From contig NC_069129.1 of assembly GCF_026914265.1 (NCBI RefSeq), positions 20,321,945-20,385,944 on the forward strand: a stretch of DNA of 64,000 nucleotides, given 5' to 3'. Positions 48,748 through 59,534 of this stretch are shown piece by piece (within the stretch, counting starts at the first letter, position 1; every line of letters begins with the position of its first letter). Origin of the DNA: Mya arenaria. Lineage: Eukaryota > Mollusca > Bivalvia > Myida > Myidae. Under the pieces are notes generated by a model. That model had not been told where the DNA came from. It ran no database searches and was given only the letters and a program-made list of their open reading frames with translations. The translations under genes and the position numbers were made by a program.

Positions 48748-49551
48748 TTACCACGTGTCACAGCCGATGTAAACAATTAATAAGTGGTTTTTAAATAACC
48801 TTTTTTTACATAAAAGATATGAAAATATTTCTTTGGAGTACCTCAGTTTATCTGCCATTGCAATTTTCTCCGCGGTGTCTTTAGTAAGTTGTATACCATA
48901 TTCATAAACACTAACCATAGTTCGGTTTAATATCGGTAATCGTTTTACAAGTTTTTCTTTCTCATAAATTTGAGTGTCGCTTTGCGATTCACCAGAAATC
49001 CTGTCCACTGGATCACGGATACAAAATCCTAGGTTTCTTATTATACTTGGATACGGCAGGATAGCATGATACACAATTTTTAAAAGCATATGCCTGGTGT
49101 CTTTATCTTCACAATTAATTCTGATGGCTTGTAGAAGTTCTCTCACATGTTTGTCCTGATATTACTTGAATATCTTGATACATTCTTGGTCTGGATTTCC
49201 ATGTATTGTTTTAACAACAACTTTCTGATCCCGAAAACTTGCGAGAAAAGTTCTTCTTGATGTGCCTGACCCAATGTGTCTTTGTACATGCAATTCGTCT
49301 AATTTAGAACACTTAACATCCAAGTTAGCTAAATCATGTAAATTGGGTCCACTTTCGGATGGAACAAGAGCATTGTACACGTTGTTTTTATCCAAGAATA
49401 ACAACGTGCATAATGTATGGACCAGAACCATCACAACCACCAAAAAGAGCATGAACGATCTCAACGATAGATACATGGTTATGCGTATGGTATTTTTTTC
49501 AAAAGAGTTTTCATATAAATAATGGTTCATGTAACATGCTGACCAAAACAA
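48748..49551 (-). pseudogene. Membrane secretory-kinase-like exon interrupted by one stop
   Basis: The frame from 49551 runs through one in-frame TAA (49162-49164) and continues to 48748. From the probable start Met at 49476 it has a type II signal anchor (SLRSFMLFLVVVMVLVHTL). An N-lobe-like stretch follows (VQRHIGSGTSRRTFLASF, then DQKVVVKTI), with the glycine loop GSGTSRR and the candidate ATP Lys in VVVKT. After the stop come HVRELLQAIRINCEDKDTR and VMVYEYGIQL-like sequence (TMVSVYEYGIQLT), then DKLRYSKEIFSYL. This resembles FAM69/POMK-type secretory-pathway kinases, but the family is not certain. The C-lobe is not in the window nearby. The stop suggests a pseudogene, unless it is an assembly error. 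Confidence 0.5.
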
Positions 49552-49577
49552 TAAAAGCGCTTAAAGCGTTGAAAGGC

Positions 49578-49585
49578 TATATATA
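49578..49585 (-). promoter_or_regulatory. TATA box upstream of the kinase-like exon
   Basis: TATATATA within the palindrome ctatatatag lies about 30 nt upstream of 49551 on the minus strand. It would place a transcription start near 49550 and favour the ATG at 49476 over the one at 49551. Confidence 0.35.
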
Positions 49586-50024
49586 GGCGCGATAAGCGTG
49601 CTTTTACCTTCTTTGCAAACTTATTTACAGGCAATTACAATCGAAATAAAAAAAATCAAATCAAATTATTTTCAGTGGTCCCAAGCTGTAACAGATAAGT
49701 GTCTGTCATTACCTAAGAATATGTAATGTAAACTGATGAATTTTGAATAATGTTAGCTAGTTATATTACAGTTTCTTATATTTAATGGGATATATAAACA
49801 TTGCTTTCATCTCGCAAGTGAATTACTAGTGTAAAGTTATCTAAATGAAACTCAATATGTGACATAAAAACTGCCAAGACGTCAATTGTCAAGGAGGACA
49901 ATGTAGCGCTTGATGCGACCTGAAATTGTGCCAAACGCTTGACAAACGGCCAAGTGTAATTATCGCTTGTAAAGGCGTTTGCATTCGGATAAAACATTTT
50001 TAATGCATCTATTTATTTATAGTG

Positions 50025-50350
50025 TATCCGAGGCCTTGTGGTTAAGGCGTGCTCCTACAGAGCGGTAGGTCTTGGGTTCGATCCCTGGCCGCGTCAAACC
50101 GTAAGACGTTAAAAGTTGGTACAAGTAGCTTCCTTGGCCGGCGCTCGGCATTTAAAGGGTAGTGCTTGGAAAAGTGGTGTACTCAGTACTGGTTTAACCT
50201 AGGATGGTTGTACCTCGTGTATCGGTGCTTTATACCGAGCAGGTAAAAGAACCAAGGGGTGTCTTCGAAAAAGAGCTAGTGTATCGCACCCGGACCTCCT
50301 TGTATCCCACCAGTGTCTCATCCGCTTTGAACAGCAAAAACAAAGTACCC
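50025..50350 (+). mobile_element. tRNA-derived SINE
   Basis: The head has a tRNA-like A box (gccttgtggttaaggc) and B box (gggttcgatccc) about 35 nt apart. No proper acceptor stem closes, so it is not a tRNA gene. The body follows with 'gcttccttggccggcgctcg' and 'gcatttaaagggtagtgctt', and a 3' part to about 50350. The conserved body may belong to the mollusc SINE core superfamilies (MESC type); that link is unverified. Confidence 0.65.
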
Positions 50351-51074
50351 GTTGGAAATAAGTGCTTGCACTTTCACGGGTTTTCCTTGATTTCAAGGTC
50401 TAAAGAAATGGATACATACATACAATTTGTGCAATTGTGTAAATGCCCTTAACTTGGTTTTTATTATGGTATATGCCTATTAAAAGGTTTAAAACAATTT
50501 TTAGCCTTCATGCATATGTATATATTGTTGAGGGCTCAGCGCAATACAATCGTAACTTGATATGTACCGGAAAGGAAAGCGTCCGTCTTGCTCTAAACTC
50601 GATATCCTGTTTCCACTAAGTAGTATATGTTTTTGGGACATCTAAATCATATCATATACAGACGAAAAAAGAATCTGTGCATGTTAAAAAAAATAAACGA
50701 TAGTCAGATGGTAGGTTAATGCCATTAAGGATGAATGTACCGTTGCTGAGTGGAATGTCATTTTCTCGCGATGCATGCATTGCCGAAATGCAGTACCCGG
50801 AATTATTTAAAATTAATACTTTATCCGAATATATTGATTCAATTTCCTTTCAGTTTAACATGACGTCACATTGTTTTGTATGACGTCATGACGTCATAAT
50901 TAAAGAAATGTGAAAGTGATAAACATATTTTAAATGTTTTCGATTAAGAAATTAATAATACATTCATATAAAAACTAAAGGAAAAAATACCGTCATGATT
51001 TGTAGGAATTGCCAATTATGCCACTATTTTCTTCTTTTGAATAGTTTACAAATATGAAGGCGTGGCACATGGCA

Positions 51075-51260
51075 ATGAAACTTCATTCCAAGGCGGTACC
51101 TAACAATCCTTGATAGACATACCTATTTCTTATATATATAGTATTTATGCACTGTGCTGTTTGTGGAGTTTTGTGCAGTTCTTCTATGTTCCTTGTTTGT
51201 GATGTGTCTTTGGCGGTTGTCCAGTGTCACTAAACCGGGTTTATGTTTAAACTTTTTGCT
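51075..51260 (-). repeat. Dispersed repeat, inverted relative to 52510-52710
   Basis: 'ccaaggcggtacctaacaat', 'ttgtttgtgatgtgtctttg' and 'aaaccgggtttatgttta' match, in reverse complement, 'gttggataccgccttgg' and 'gtttaaacataaacccc' in the second copy. Both copies also have direct-oriented similarity just upstream (tgacgtcat blocks near 50880 and 52380), so the arrangement is mosaic. Confidence 0.55.
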
Positions 51261-51623
51261 ACTGAGCTTGTTTCTGTAGCTTTTTGCATTTATATTGGTA
51301 TTTAGCATTTTAATGTTGAGATGCACATTGGGAAGTGTGGGGTCAATCTGGTCGGTTGCATTTCGAATTGACCAAGTACTAGTAACTAACCTGACCATGG
51401 TGTTTCACATTTAGTTCAGCGATAGAACTTGAACGAATAAATAATACATTGACAAAGTTTTTGATTAATCAACTACACAAACAAACTCTCGAATAACAAG
51501 GACAATGAGAAGGCAGCACGTTGTATTTCCGGTGTAATACGAAATAATGACCCAATGGAATTAATTGTTGGTTAATGTTTTCTATTCATTGATTCTATGA
51601 ACATCTGCTCCAACTGGTCCTAG

Positions 51624-51940
51624 TTTCTGTCAGAGGTTACAAATCTAATACTTCTGGATTTGGTATCATATATGTGACCATTTGTGTTAGTTTACAAGTT
51701 AGAGAACAATATAACATATTTATTTCAAATACAATCAAAGGCAATATTACAGTCAATGAATGCGCGGGTAAACCAATGTATGAAGACTCTAACAACAAAA
51801 CATGTATAATTTATTATAAGCTGGGGAGACTCTTAAATTTTAAGACTAAATATGTGTCTTACCAACATGCATGGTGGAGTGAGGACTGGTACAATCCAAT
51901 ACAAATATACGGTACAAGTTATCAATACTGGTCTCAATAA
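51624..51940 (+). CDS. Unrecognised gene, probable last exon
   Basis: An open frame continues from the candidate acceptor gtcctag (51617-51623) to the stop at 51938-51940. It is followed by AATAAA at 51983, about 43 nt on, as expected of a real 3' end. The encoded tail contains GYKSNTSGFGIIYVTI, VNECAGKPMYED, TCIIYYKLGRLLNF, then YQHAWWSEDWYNPIQIYGTS. It has two cysteines about 16 residues apart and an aromatic-rich end. I recognise no family. Upstream exons are not identified between 46 and 51.6 kb. It could be an isolated exon left by repeats. Confidence 0.35.
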
Positions 51941-52135
51941 TTTGATCTAAGAACGATGTAGCTAATCGGATTACTTGCTATAAATAAAGGACCTATACGG
52001 TGAAAGGGGCCAATAATGCATGACATTTAAATTGACTTAAGTTGCACATTGAATACCAACCCTGCGTAACGCTTTTGTCGCCATTATAATAGTTTGATGA
52101 TTTAATTAAGAACAGAATTGCGGGATCAATGTATA

Positions 52136-52221
52136 GGGGTATGAACGCAGTTGGGCTGATTTAAGTGTATGTAGTCCGAATCAACACGTACTTAAACCAG
52201 CCCAACTGCGTTCATATCCCC
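52136..52221. repeat. Long imperfect palindrome (hairpin)
   Basis: The left arm GGGGTATGAACGCAGTTGGG (then CTGATTTAAGT) is mirrored by ACTTAAACCAGCCCAACTGC (then GTTCATATCCCC). There are two to three mismatches over about 31 bp around a loop of roughly 23 nt. Confidence 0.85.
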
Positions 52222-52509
52222 GATAATGACATCAATTACGCAATTTATTACTTATATTAACACCAAAAGAATTGTTAAAAAAATACTTCATTGCATTTAA
52301 GAAAATTTTAAAGTAATTCCTCCTCACCCATTCTGTAAATAAAACGACCCGATCGTAACCGGAAGCAGTTTGTCATATGACGTCATTACAACGCAGTAAA
52401 ATCTTCGTAGTTGGTTTTAAATGTAAAATTGAAATGCAAGTGACAACACTATTATAACAATATTTATATGAAAAACTACAGGAATAAGCTCATTAGCCAA
52501 TAGTTTAAA

Positions 52510-52710
52510 CATAAACCCCGCTTAATGGCACAGTGTAAACGCCAAAGACATAGAACACAAAAACAAAACAAATCACAAGAAACATGGAACAACAGTACAA
52601 AAATCCACAAACAAGACAGTGCATACATACTTTATAAAAACTCTAGATGTGTTTATCAAGAATTGTTGGATACCGCCTTGGAACGGTCAGTAAGTTTTTC
52701 ATGGCCTGCT
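52510..52710 (+). repeat. Dispersed repeat, inverted copy of 51075-51260
   Basis: Contains 'aacataaaccccgctta', 'cgccaaagacatagaacaca', 'tgtgtttatcaagaattgtt' and 'ggataccgccttggaacgg'. The wording recurs widely in bivalve genomes as I remember them. No protein is implied by the open frame at 52525. Confidence 0.55.
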
Positions 52711-52844
52711 GACACAATTAAAACAATACCAAGCTAGTCATTTTCAATGTAAATGTATATCTATACACGATCGGAACATATCCGAAATTTTTGCGTTCAT
52801 GAGATAATAATCGCAAATGCCGAAAGACCGTTCGTTTAAGGAAC

Positions 52845-53150
52845 CACACCCAGCCGGAAAACGACTTGAGCAACCTTTTCTGGGTCAATTTTGCGAGTAC
52901 TTTAAACGATTAAACGAGTTTCTTAGAATGCTTGCCTATATATGAGGTAGGTTAGTAGGTCTCCTACAACACCTTATAGGTGGTATCCAGCCCTGCTTGA
53001 CTCTAGTGAGTACCAGACACAGCCGGAAAACGGCATCGAGTTTTGGCCATTTTGTGGCAAATTTTGAGAGTGCTTTAAAGTTAACGCGTTTTCCACGAAT
53101 CAGGTGATCTTTATGGGGTGGTAGGTGTGTATATCTCCTGCAACTTTGAA
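52845..53150 (+). repeat. Two adjacent units of an unnamed repeat (third at 55860-55985)
   Basis: Both units share 'cagccggaaaacg', 'aattttg(c/a)gag(t)', 'ctttaaa' and '(t)aacg(a/c)gttt', then a line ending 'ggtaggt'. The copy at 55860-55985 has 'ccggaaaacggatct', 'gactttgcgagtattttaaa' and 'gttaacgagttt', and ends 'gtggtaggtaaacgtgt'. It may be a degenerate satellite or element core. Confidence 0.5.
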
Positions 53151-53462
53151 TAAGTAAATGAGTTTTCCCTTGCAGGTTACCTATGTGACACTATATGGTC
53201 ACTGCTGATTTCGCTTTATTGAATTTAATCCTGTCATGAGTGCAGAAATACAAACAAGTACATTGTTTAGGTCAGCATATTTCAAATCGTGACCAAGTGT
53301 TGACCAAGCGAAACTATTTATCTTATATAAGAATACATATATTTACTGAAACACTTGACTGTAAAACCAATTAAATTGGCCGGGATATACTGTTTAGCTG
53401 CAAGACGAACCTGTCTCCACACCCAAAACACTGGGACTATTTAAGAAGCGCCCACTTTGGAC

Positions 53463-53540
53463 CCGGCGGATCCGTGGTCTAGTGGTAACATACTTGACTA
53501 TCAATCCAGGGGTCGCAGGTTCGATTCCCCGTCGCATATC
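53463..53540 (+). repeat. tRNA-derived sequence (SINE head)
   Basis: 'gtggtctagtggtaacatac' gives an A-box-like start and 'caggttcgattccccg' a B box, with a loop ctatcaa between. The acceptor arms do not pair and the anticodon stem is poor, so a functional tRNA is unlikely. A SINE head is the better reading. Confidence 0.45.
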
Positions 53541-54184
53541 TAAAAAATACTCTATTCACTGTTACATATTGTCCGTGCACTATGCTTCAAAAAACCTTAA
53601 ATGACTAACAATCTTATAATATAAGTATAAATAAGCTTACATACACAAGACCCGGCGCGCTCCAGGATCAATACAACCGCATGTATAACAAACATAAATT
53701 TTGACTGATAAAGCTTTAACTGCTTACTCAATAATGCATTTATGGAAAATATTAATAACTGATAACAAGAGTGTAAACGTGTATTCAATAAAAGAAAGCG
53801 CAAAAATATTAACTGATTGATGAATGCTAAAATATTTATTGGGGTCTACTCTAGTCTCATAACGTAGAAATACCGTGTTTTATGCTCATTTCTTTCATAT
53901 TAAACTCGGTATCCTTTATAAGAACCATTGGTTTCAACATTTAATCATCCTTTTTGGAATTTTACAACTAAATGATTAATTTTGGTAAATCTTATTTGGG
54001 AGTAAGAGTGCATCTTTAAAGCAAGTTCTTTAATATAAACATTGTCATATCAAATTACCACTTTACGAACATTGAGCTAGATGAATGGTTATGTGTGCCT
54101 ATTTTTATGTATATAAATACACAAAAAGCTTCAGGTGTTCTATATTCACGTTAAAAACAAAAACTAACAGTATTAAAGTGTATT

Positions 54185-55530
54185 AAAATAATTATTCGGC
54201 AGAATTTGATTGCCCACTAGGGCTTAAACAATGCTGTTTATGTTCACCGATGCTCTTTGTTTTCTTCGTGAATGAATTCGTCAAAATGTTGGAAAAGAAT
54301 GGAGCAAGGGGAATACAACTTTTTCCGGATTGGAGAGAAATCGTTTCTATTTGCGGATGATTTGGCCTTAACCTCAGATATAATTGTCGGATTACAGAGA
54401 ATTTACTAAAATAATTTACTGAAGATTTTAATCTTAAAGTCAACACACAAAAAACTAAAGTGATGGTATATAAAAACGGCGGCATTCTGTCTAGGCATGA
54501 AAAATGGTATTCAGGGACACATCATCTGGAGACTGTTAATGGATTTGAATACGTGAGTGTTTACTTCGCAAGCCAGCTTTCCCTATATAAAATGGCTAGT
54601 CAACAAGAACTTAAAGGAAAACGTGTATTGATTGCATTACTATCGAAATTACACAAATTCGGCCAACAATCCAATTCAGCGTATTTCAAAATATTTGACA
54701 CAAAAATTATGCCTATTCTCTTGTACGGCAGTGAAATATGGGGAACGGAATGACAGGCTTCTATTGAAATTATCCAAAATTATGCCTGTAAGGGATACAT
54801 GTGTGTGCCACAGAAAACTAACAACCTGGCTGTTCTTGGAGACTGTGGACGATTCCCCCTACACATATATGCTGTAAAACGGGTGTTAAAATATTGGGTT
54901 AAATTTCTCAGTATGCCAAATGACAAATATGGTCAAAGTTGGTCAGATACTTATAACGTTTCATGACGCGGGCCAAAATAATTGGGCATCTCGTGTGAAA
55001 AGCATTTTAAACCATTGAGGTTACGGGCATGTATGGATTGAGCAAAAGGTTTACAATGAGAATCGTTTCATAGCAGCAGTGGTACAGAGTGTTAAGGACC
55101 AATACATGCAAGAATGGATAGCTCTCACTTCGGATAGTTCTAAACTCAAAATGTATGTTCACATAAAAAAATATTGAGCATGAGTACTTTTTAGACAAAT
55201 TAACAATTAGAAGGTTTAGAAGTCCACTAGCTAAATTAAGATGTTCTTCACATAAATTAGAAATTGAATACGGCAGATATTCAAATACTCCGTCGACTGA
55301 AAGACTATGTAAACTATGTTTTGGGGACGTTGAATCAGAGTATCATTTTGTAATTAAATGCCCTGCCTATTCTGATTTACGAAAGAAGTATTTACCGGCT
55401 AATTATTTCGAAAACCCAAGTATACATAAACTTTACGATTTGCTTAGTACAAAATCAGAAAGCCTGTTACGAAATCTGTCATTGTTTGTATATTATGCTT
55501 TTATGTTAAGAGGCGATCACCTCATATAAT
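54185..55530 (+). mobile_element. Decayed, 5'-truncated LINE reverse transcriptase
   Basis: Pieces of an RT in several frames: SAEFDCPLGLKQCCL, LFVFFVNEFVKMLEKNG, the catalytic FADD box at 54350-54361 (FADDLALTSDIIVG), NLKVNTQKTKVMVYKNGG, IMPILLYGSEIWG. Near the 3' end is a zinc-finger-like RLCKLCFGDVESEYHFVIKC and PAYSDLRKKYLP. Many frameshifts and stops; no endonuclease domain. A different family from the LINE at 59.2-64 kb. Confidence 0.75.
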
Positions 55531-56520
55531 AGAAATTGAGGTAACTGCACATGAAATCCAGGAAAATATATTCTGTGGAAGTATTGTTTTAACAGGACTA
55601 TTGTTTATCATGATAACATGTAAAAGATATATGCAATCCAGAAATAACCTTTTATAAAATTCAGTGAAATATAATTTATGTATTAATAGCAAACTACTAC
55701 GCTACATTAATGCTATATTTGCCCTTTGATGTACACATATTTTGTTATGGGCCGGTGGCCTTTGTCTAATAAACGTATGAAATTGAAAGTGCCACACCTA
55801 TATGGAATGGTAGTCGAGCGTGTCCCCTACCAGAGCCAGGAGTTGGTACTCCGCCTACTTTATTCTTGTGAATACAAGTCCTTGCCGGAAAACGGATCTT
55901 GTGTCAATTGTTTTGACCGACTTTGCGAGTATTTTAAACAAGTTAACGAGTTTACCCGATGTGGTGACTTATATGGTGTGGTAGGTAAACGTGTCGTTTG
56001 AGGTGGAATTATGAACCAGTTAAACTCGTTACGCGAGATATAATTCCCGTGTCGTGACTAAACTGTTCAGGAAACTATATGTATACAAATAAACAATTCT
56101 AATAATTTCAGGCTCACACAATTTGCCAAAAAGGAAGTAGAATTAATATATTTTCCTGTTTGAGGGTAAAACCCAAGCTGCAGCCCAAAGTAAATTTAGT
56201 TCCACAAGTGCGCATTTGATTTACGGGCAGTTACTTTATGTCTCACACATAAACAGAGGTTGGTCTGGTTAAAGGTTTCTTGTAAAAGAATAGCTGACGT
56301 ACTTCAATTTCACAGAAACTTCGCTGGTAGAGTCTATAAAGACAATCAGCTTAACTAATGAAAAAGAAAGTAGAAACAGATGTGTAATTTGAAACTCATA
56401 CCGTTAGAAACGATCCTGCTGAAACCCACTTAGAGCTACTAAGAGCTTCTTTGAACTATTAAGAGATACAATAAAATATACTTAAAACCACTATATTCAA
56501 AATGTAATGCACCATTCATA

Positions 56521-56806
56521 TGTAACCACTGCCCCAAGGTCCGGGGAGATACCGGAGATAGCCGGGGAAATGAGCCGTGTTCTTACTTTCCAGGTGGCCC
56601 CGGAGTGACGGGTGGATGCGGTGGTTTTGTCTTAGCGCCAAAAATAGAGGGGAATGGACCTTACCTAGGGTCTCTCGAGTGCGGGGGCATTTGGCAGGGA
56701 TTTTACCAGCAGTTCGTCCCCGCAGGGCGAGGATTTTACCCGGGCATGGCTGGACCGAAAGTCAAAATCCCCGCTATTCCCCGGACCTGTGGGGGCCATG
56801 GTTACA
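56521..56806. mobile_element. GC-rich ~286-bp TIR element
   Basis: The left end TGTAACCACTGCCCCAAGGT (then CCGGGGA) is inverted at the right as TCCCCGGACCTGTGGGGGCC (then ATGGTTACA). The body is strikingly GC-rich in an AT-rich surrounding. Open frames at 56577-56871 are by-products of this composition. No clear target duplication. Confidence 0.6.
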
Positions 56807-56999
56807 AATGTTTGGTGAATAACAATGTAATGAAATTATTTTTTTATCAAAGGGATGCAAATGAATATTAGAATATTAGATCAAACGTTTGGTATTCGGA
56901 TGTCAAAATCGGTATTTGAATAGTCAATGTTGTTTGTTGAATAAATTAAACAATAAACCTTTTGCCTTCAACTGTCTTGTTGTATATAAAGTTCATTTA

Positions 57000-57705
57000 T
57001 CCTGTTTTAACAACGATTTGCCCCTAATAGCAGAGGCGTGAACTTGATGAAAATACACTTTACATGCGTCATATGGGACGTGTATATCGTCGGGAACTAT
57101 AAACAGTCCCCGTAATTATACAAAAAGTGGCTATTAAACAGGTGACATCAAACAAATTCAAATTATTTTCGGTACATTTAAATGACGATGCCAATTAAGG
57201 GTTTACCGGATCGGCCTTCACACGTTGTCTTGACTGCCAGTTTTCCTGGGCAACAATGCTCAAATTTGATAAAAACAATGAATTTATTATTGCAAAAATA
57301 GTAAATTGGAACATTGTGAATTGATGGTAGTAAATAGATATCATCAGTAAGATCAACTACTTTTTACCTAAATGCAACTACTATCCATGTCATTATTTAG
57401 AAAAGGAAGTAAATCCAAGCAGTAAAAACAAGAAGAAAATCCAAAAGTATAAAAACCAAATTCACGATATCTTAATATTTTGTTTCTCTGTACATTTTCA
57501 CAAAGGTACTGCTGAACATTTCGAATAAAAGTTGGACAATTTTAACATACACTTGTAAAGCATTAAAGAGGTATTTCTACTTTCTAAATCAATATTTTGT
57601 TGCAACCAAATAGATTTTACAATAATTACATTATTTAAAAGACGTTATGTAAATTGTTTTAATATTCATGTAAAAATACTATAATAAGGAACTTTTTGTT
57701 GAACA
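57000..57705. other. No gene recognised
   Basis: AT-rich sequence without supported coding content. The right edge may contain the acceptor (gttgaacag, 57699-57707) for the Mab-21-like head exon. Confidence 0.35.
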
Positions 57706-57709
57706 GGAG

Positions 57710-58128
57710 ATGGACAGTGAAGATATTAGGGTGATGTCCATGCGTTTGTCGCGGGTTTTTGGGGACATCAGGGTCAACAGGTGTACGATTGCCAAAAGGA
57801 GGAGGACGAGACTTGAAATGCAAACATTAACGACAACCAAGAACGCAGCTCTTGGCGCAGATATAAGAATTTATCATTTTGGCAGCCAGAGTGCGGGGAC
57901 AACGACCCCTGGCATGCAGATACTGATGTACTGTGGTGTATAAATACATTTCCTGTTATACTTGACTGGAGTGAAGGGTCGAGGATTCTATTATTAGTTT
58001 ATTACAGACAGAGGAGTCCCCACCCCAGCATTGCTGGCTACAAAGAGTGAGGCACGATATTCCACAACCAGAGTTACAGGTGATGTACCCCAGCGATATC
58101 ATAGACCGAGAATGCCATCTGGCGGTTC
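57710..58128 (+). pseudogene. Mab-21/cGLR-like gene, N-terminal piece (broken)
   Basis: The segment reads RLSRVFGDIRVNRCTIAKRR, then RIYHFGSQSAGTTTPGMQ. After a frameshift near 57920 comes ADTDVLWCINTFPVILDWSE, and after another near 58010, EESPPQHCWLQRVRHDIPQP, then ELQVMYPSDIIDRECHLAVL. The GSQSxGTTTPG...sDxDvL pattern is the nucleotidyltransferase core seen in Mab-21 and cGAS-like receptors, a family greatly expanded in bivalves. The usual Ser before the first Asp of SDxD is Ala here. Two frameshifts make it non-functional. Homology stops at about 58128, where the minus-strand tail piece begins. Confidence 0.6.
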
Positions 58129-58938
58129 TTTGGGGGTATAGTTGCAGTGATCTCCCGTAGATTGTCCAGGCTCTATCCAACCAATTCTTTAGTTCACAAC
58201 AGTGACCAATTATGTTTAGGGTATTGTCAAAGTGGCCATGGCCTATGTTATTCCACATGTACCTAGTAAGCTTATACGTTGTCTCTTGTGCTCGGTCATG
58301 CTGGTTGAGCTGTGTGTATGTGAGAAACTGAAGGTAGTAGAGCTAAGGTATACTGTCGACTACGGCCGGGTCCGTCCGACCATAATGAAAAGGTGGATAC
58401 ATGTATCTCTGTTGTCTGTCCTTCTCACTTATTGTTCTAAACATTTCAAACTGGGGAATAAAACATAATTCTTGCATTGTAAAATTAACACAAACGGCAG
58501 TGTGCTTTGTAAGCATTGGCTCAAAGCATATTCCAGGAACGAGTCAGTTGGGTTTAAACAGTTTCTTTCACTGCATTTGCATAACTGCCACACCTCAGGT
58601 CCAAGCAGCCGCCGACAGAAGGTCAGGCAATTTTCCGCTGCCTCATAATACTGCCCAGTGCAGTACAACATGGAGGCAAACTTTAGTTTACTGGACAGTA
58701 GGTCTGAATCAAAAGACATCCGATGAAAGTGTAGAATATCCTGTGTAATTGGTTGACCCTGATTTATGCATATTGACGCCAGGACAGAAGCATGTGTGCA
58801 ACGTAGAGGAGGGATAAGAACTGCAGCTGCATCCCGTTCTAGAACTGTTCCCTCTTCTGATATGTCGACCAGTGTGTTGATGTATCGTAATAAGGCTTCA
58901 AGATTATTTAGTGTTAATGCCAGTGATTTTAAATGACC
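58113..58938 (-). pseudogene. Mab-21/cGLR-like gene, C-terminal tail piece, inverted
   Basis: The exon starts after a good acceptor (ttttttgttcag) at 58938: GHLKSLALTLNNLEALLRYI, continuing VLERDAAAVLIPPLRCTH and MLYCTGQYYEAAENCLTF to an early stop at 58429. Beyond a frameshift the homology goes on: WIHLFIMVGRTRP, QLNQHDRAQETTYKLTRYM, WNNIGHGHFDNTLNIIGHCC, ELKNWLDRAWTIYGRSLQLY, PQRTARWH, ending at about 58113. This helical, TPR-like tail is typical of bivalve Mab-21-domain proteins as I recall them. It points towards the N-terminal piece on the other strand, meeting it tail-to-tail. Whether an intact head lies beyond the LINE on the right cannot be seen. Confidence 0.55.
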
Positions 58939-59215
58939 CTGAACAAAAAATAAACAGCTTAGACTCAAAGATAATACAATAGATTGATTGTTCCTATTTA
59001 TGGGCATAGTTTCTCTTATTCTGAAATCAGAGCTCAGAGCCGACATTCTTACTCCAAGTGAGTCCACCTCAATTTGATAAATGCATTGCAGATTTGAGGC
59101 AAAAAACAGTTTAAACGAAATGTATAAGAATTCATTCATTGTAATTTTAATCTATATTTTAGTATCAAATTGAAAATTAACAGCACTGGAAACTAGACCT
59201 ATCTGTGGATGTGAG

Positions 59216-59255
<40 letters not shown>

Positions 59256-59534
59256 TCTTTATTTTAAGAAGGTGACATATTAAGATCATGTACAAAACTA
59301 CAGAATCTTATTTTCGATATGGCCCTCTGAAACAGAATGAAAATATGGCAAATAATCATAAGACAAACATGAAGACGATGCTAACAACGATGACGATGAT
59401 GATGATGATTATAAGTATGCTGTTGATGCTGACGATAATGATGCATATGATGACATGATGATGATGTTGAATCAATATTAGACAGATACTCTCAGTTAAA
59501 TATAATTATGAATAAAACATCACAATTTGTATAA

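Noticed and set aside
50031-50110. tRNA-Leu/Ser-like gene
   Set aside because: Good A and B boxes, but no closed acceptor stem, and it continues into a SINE-like body.
53463-53540. tRNA gene
   Set aside because: A and B boxes are present but the acceptor and anticodon stems do not pair. A SINE head fits better.
56577-56871. Overlapping glycine/proline-rich open frames
   Set aside because: They arise from the GC-rich interior of an inverted-repeat element in several frames at once.
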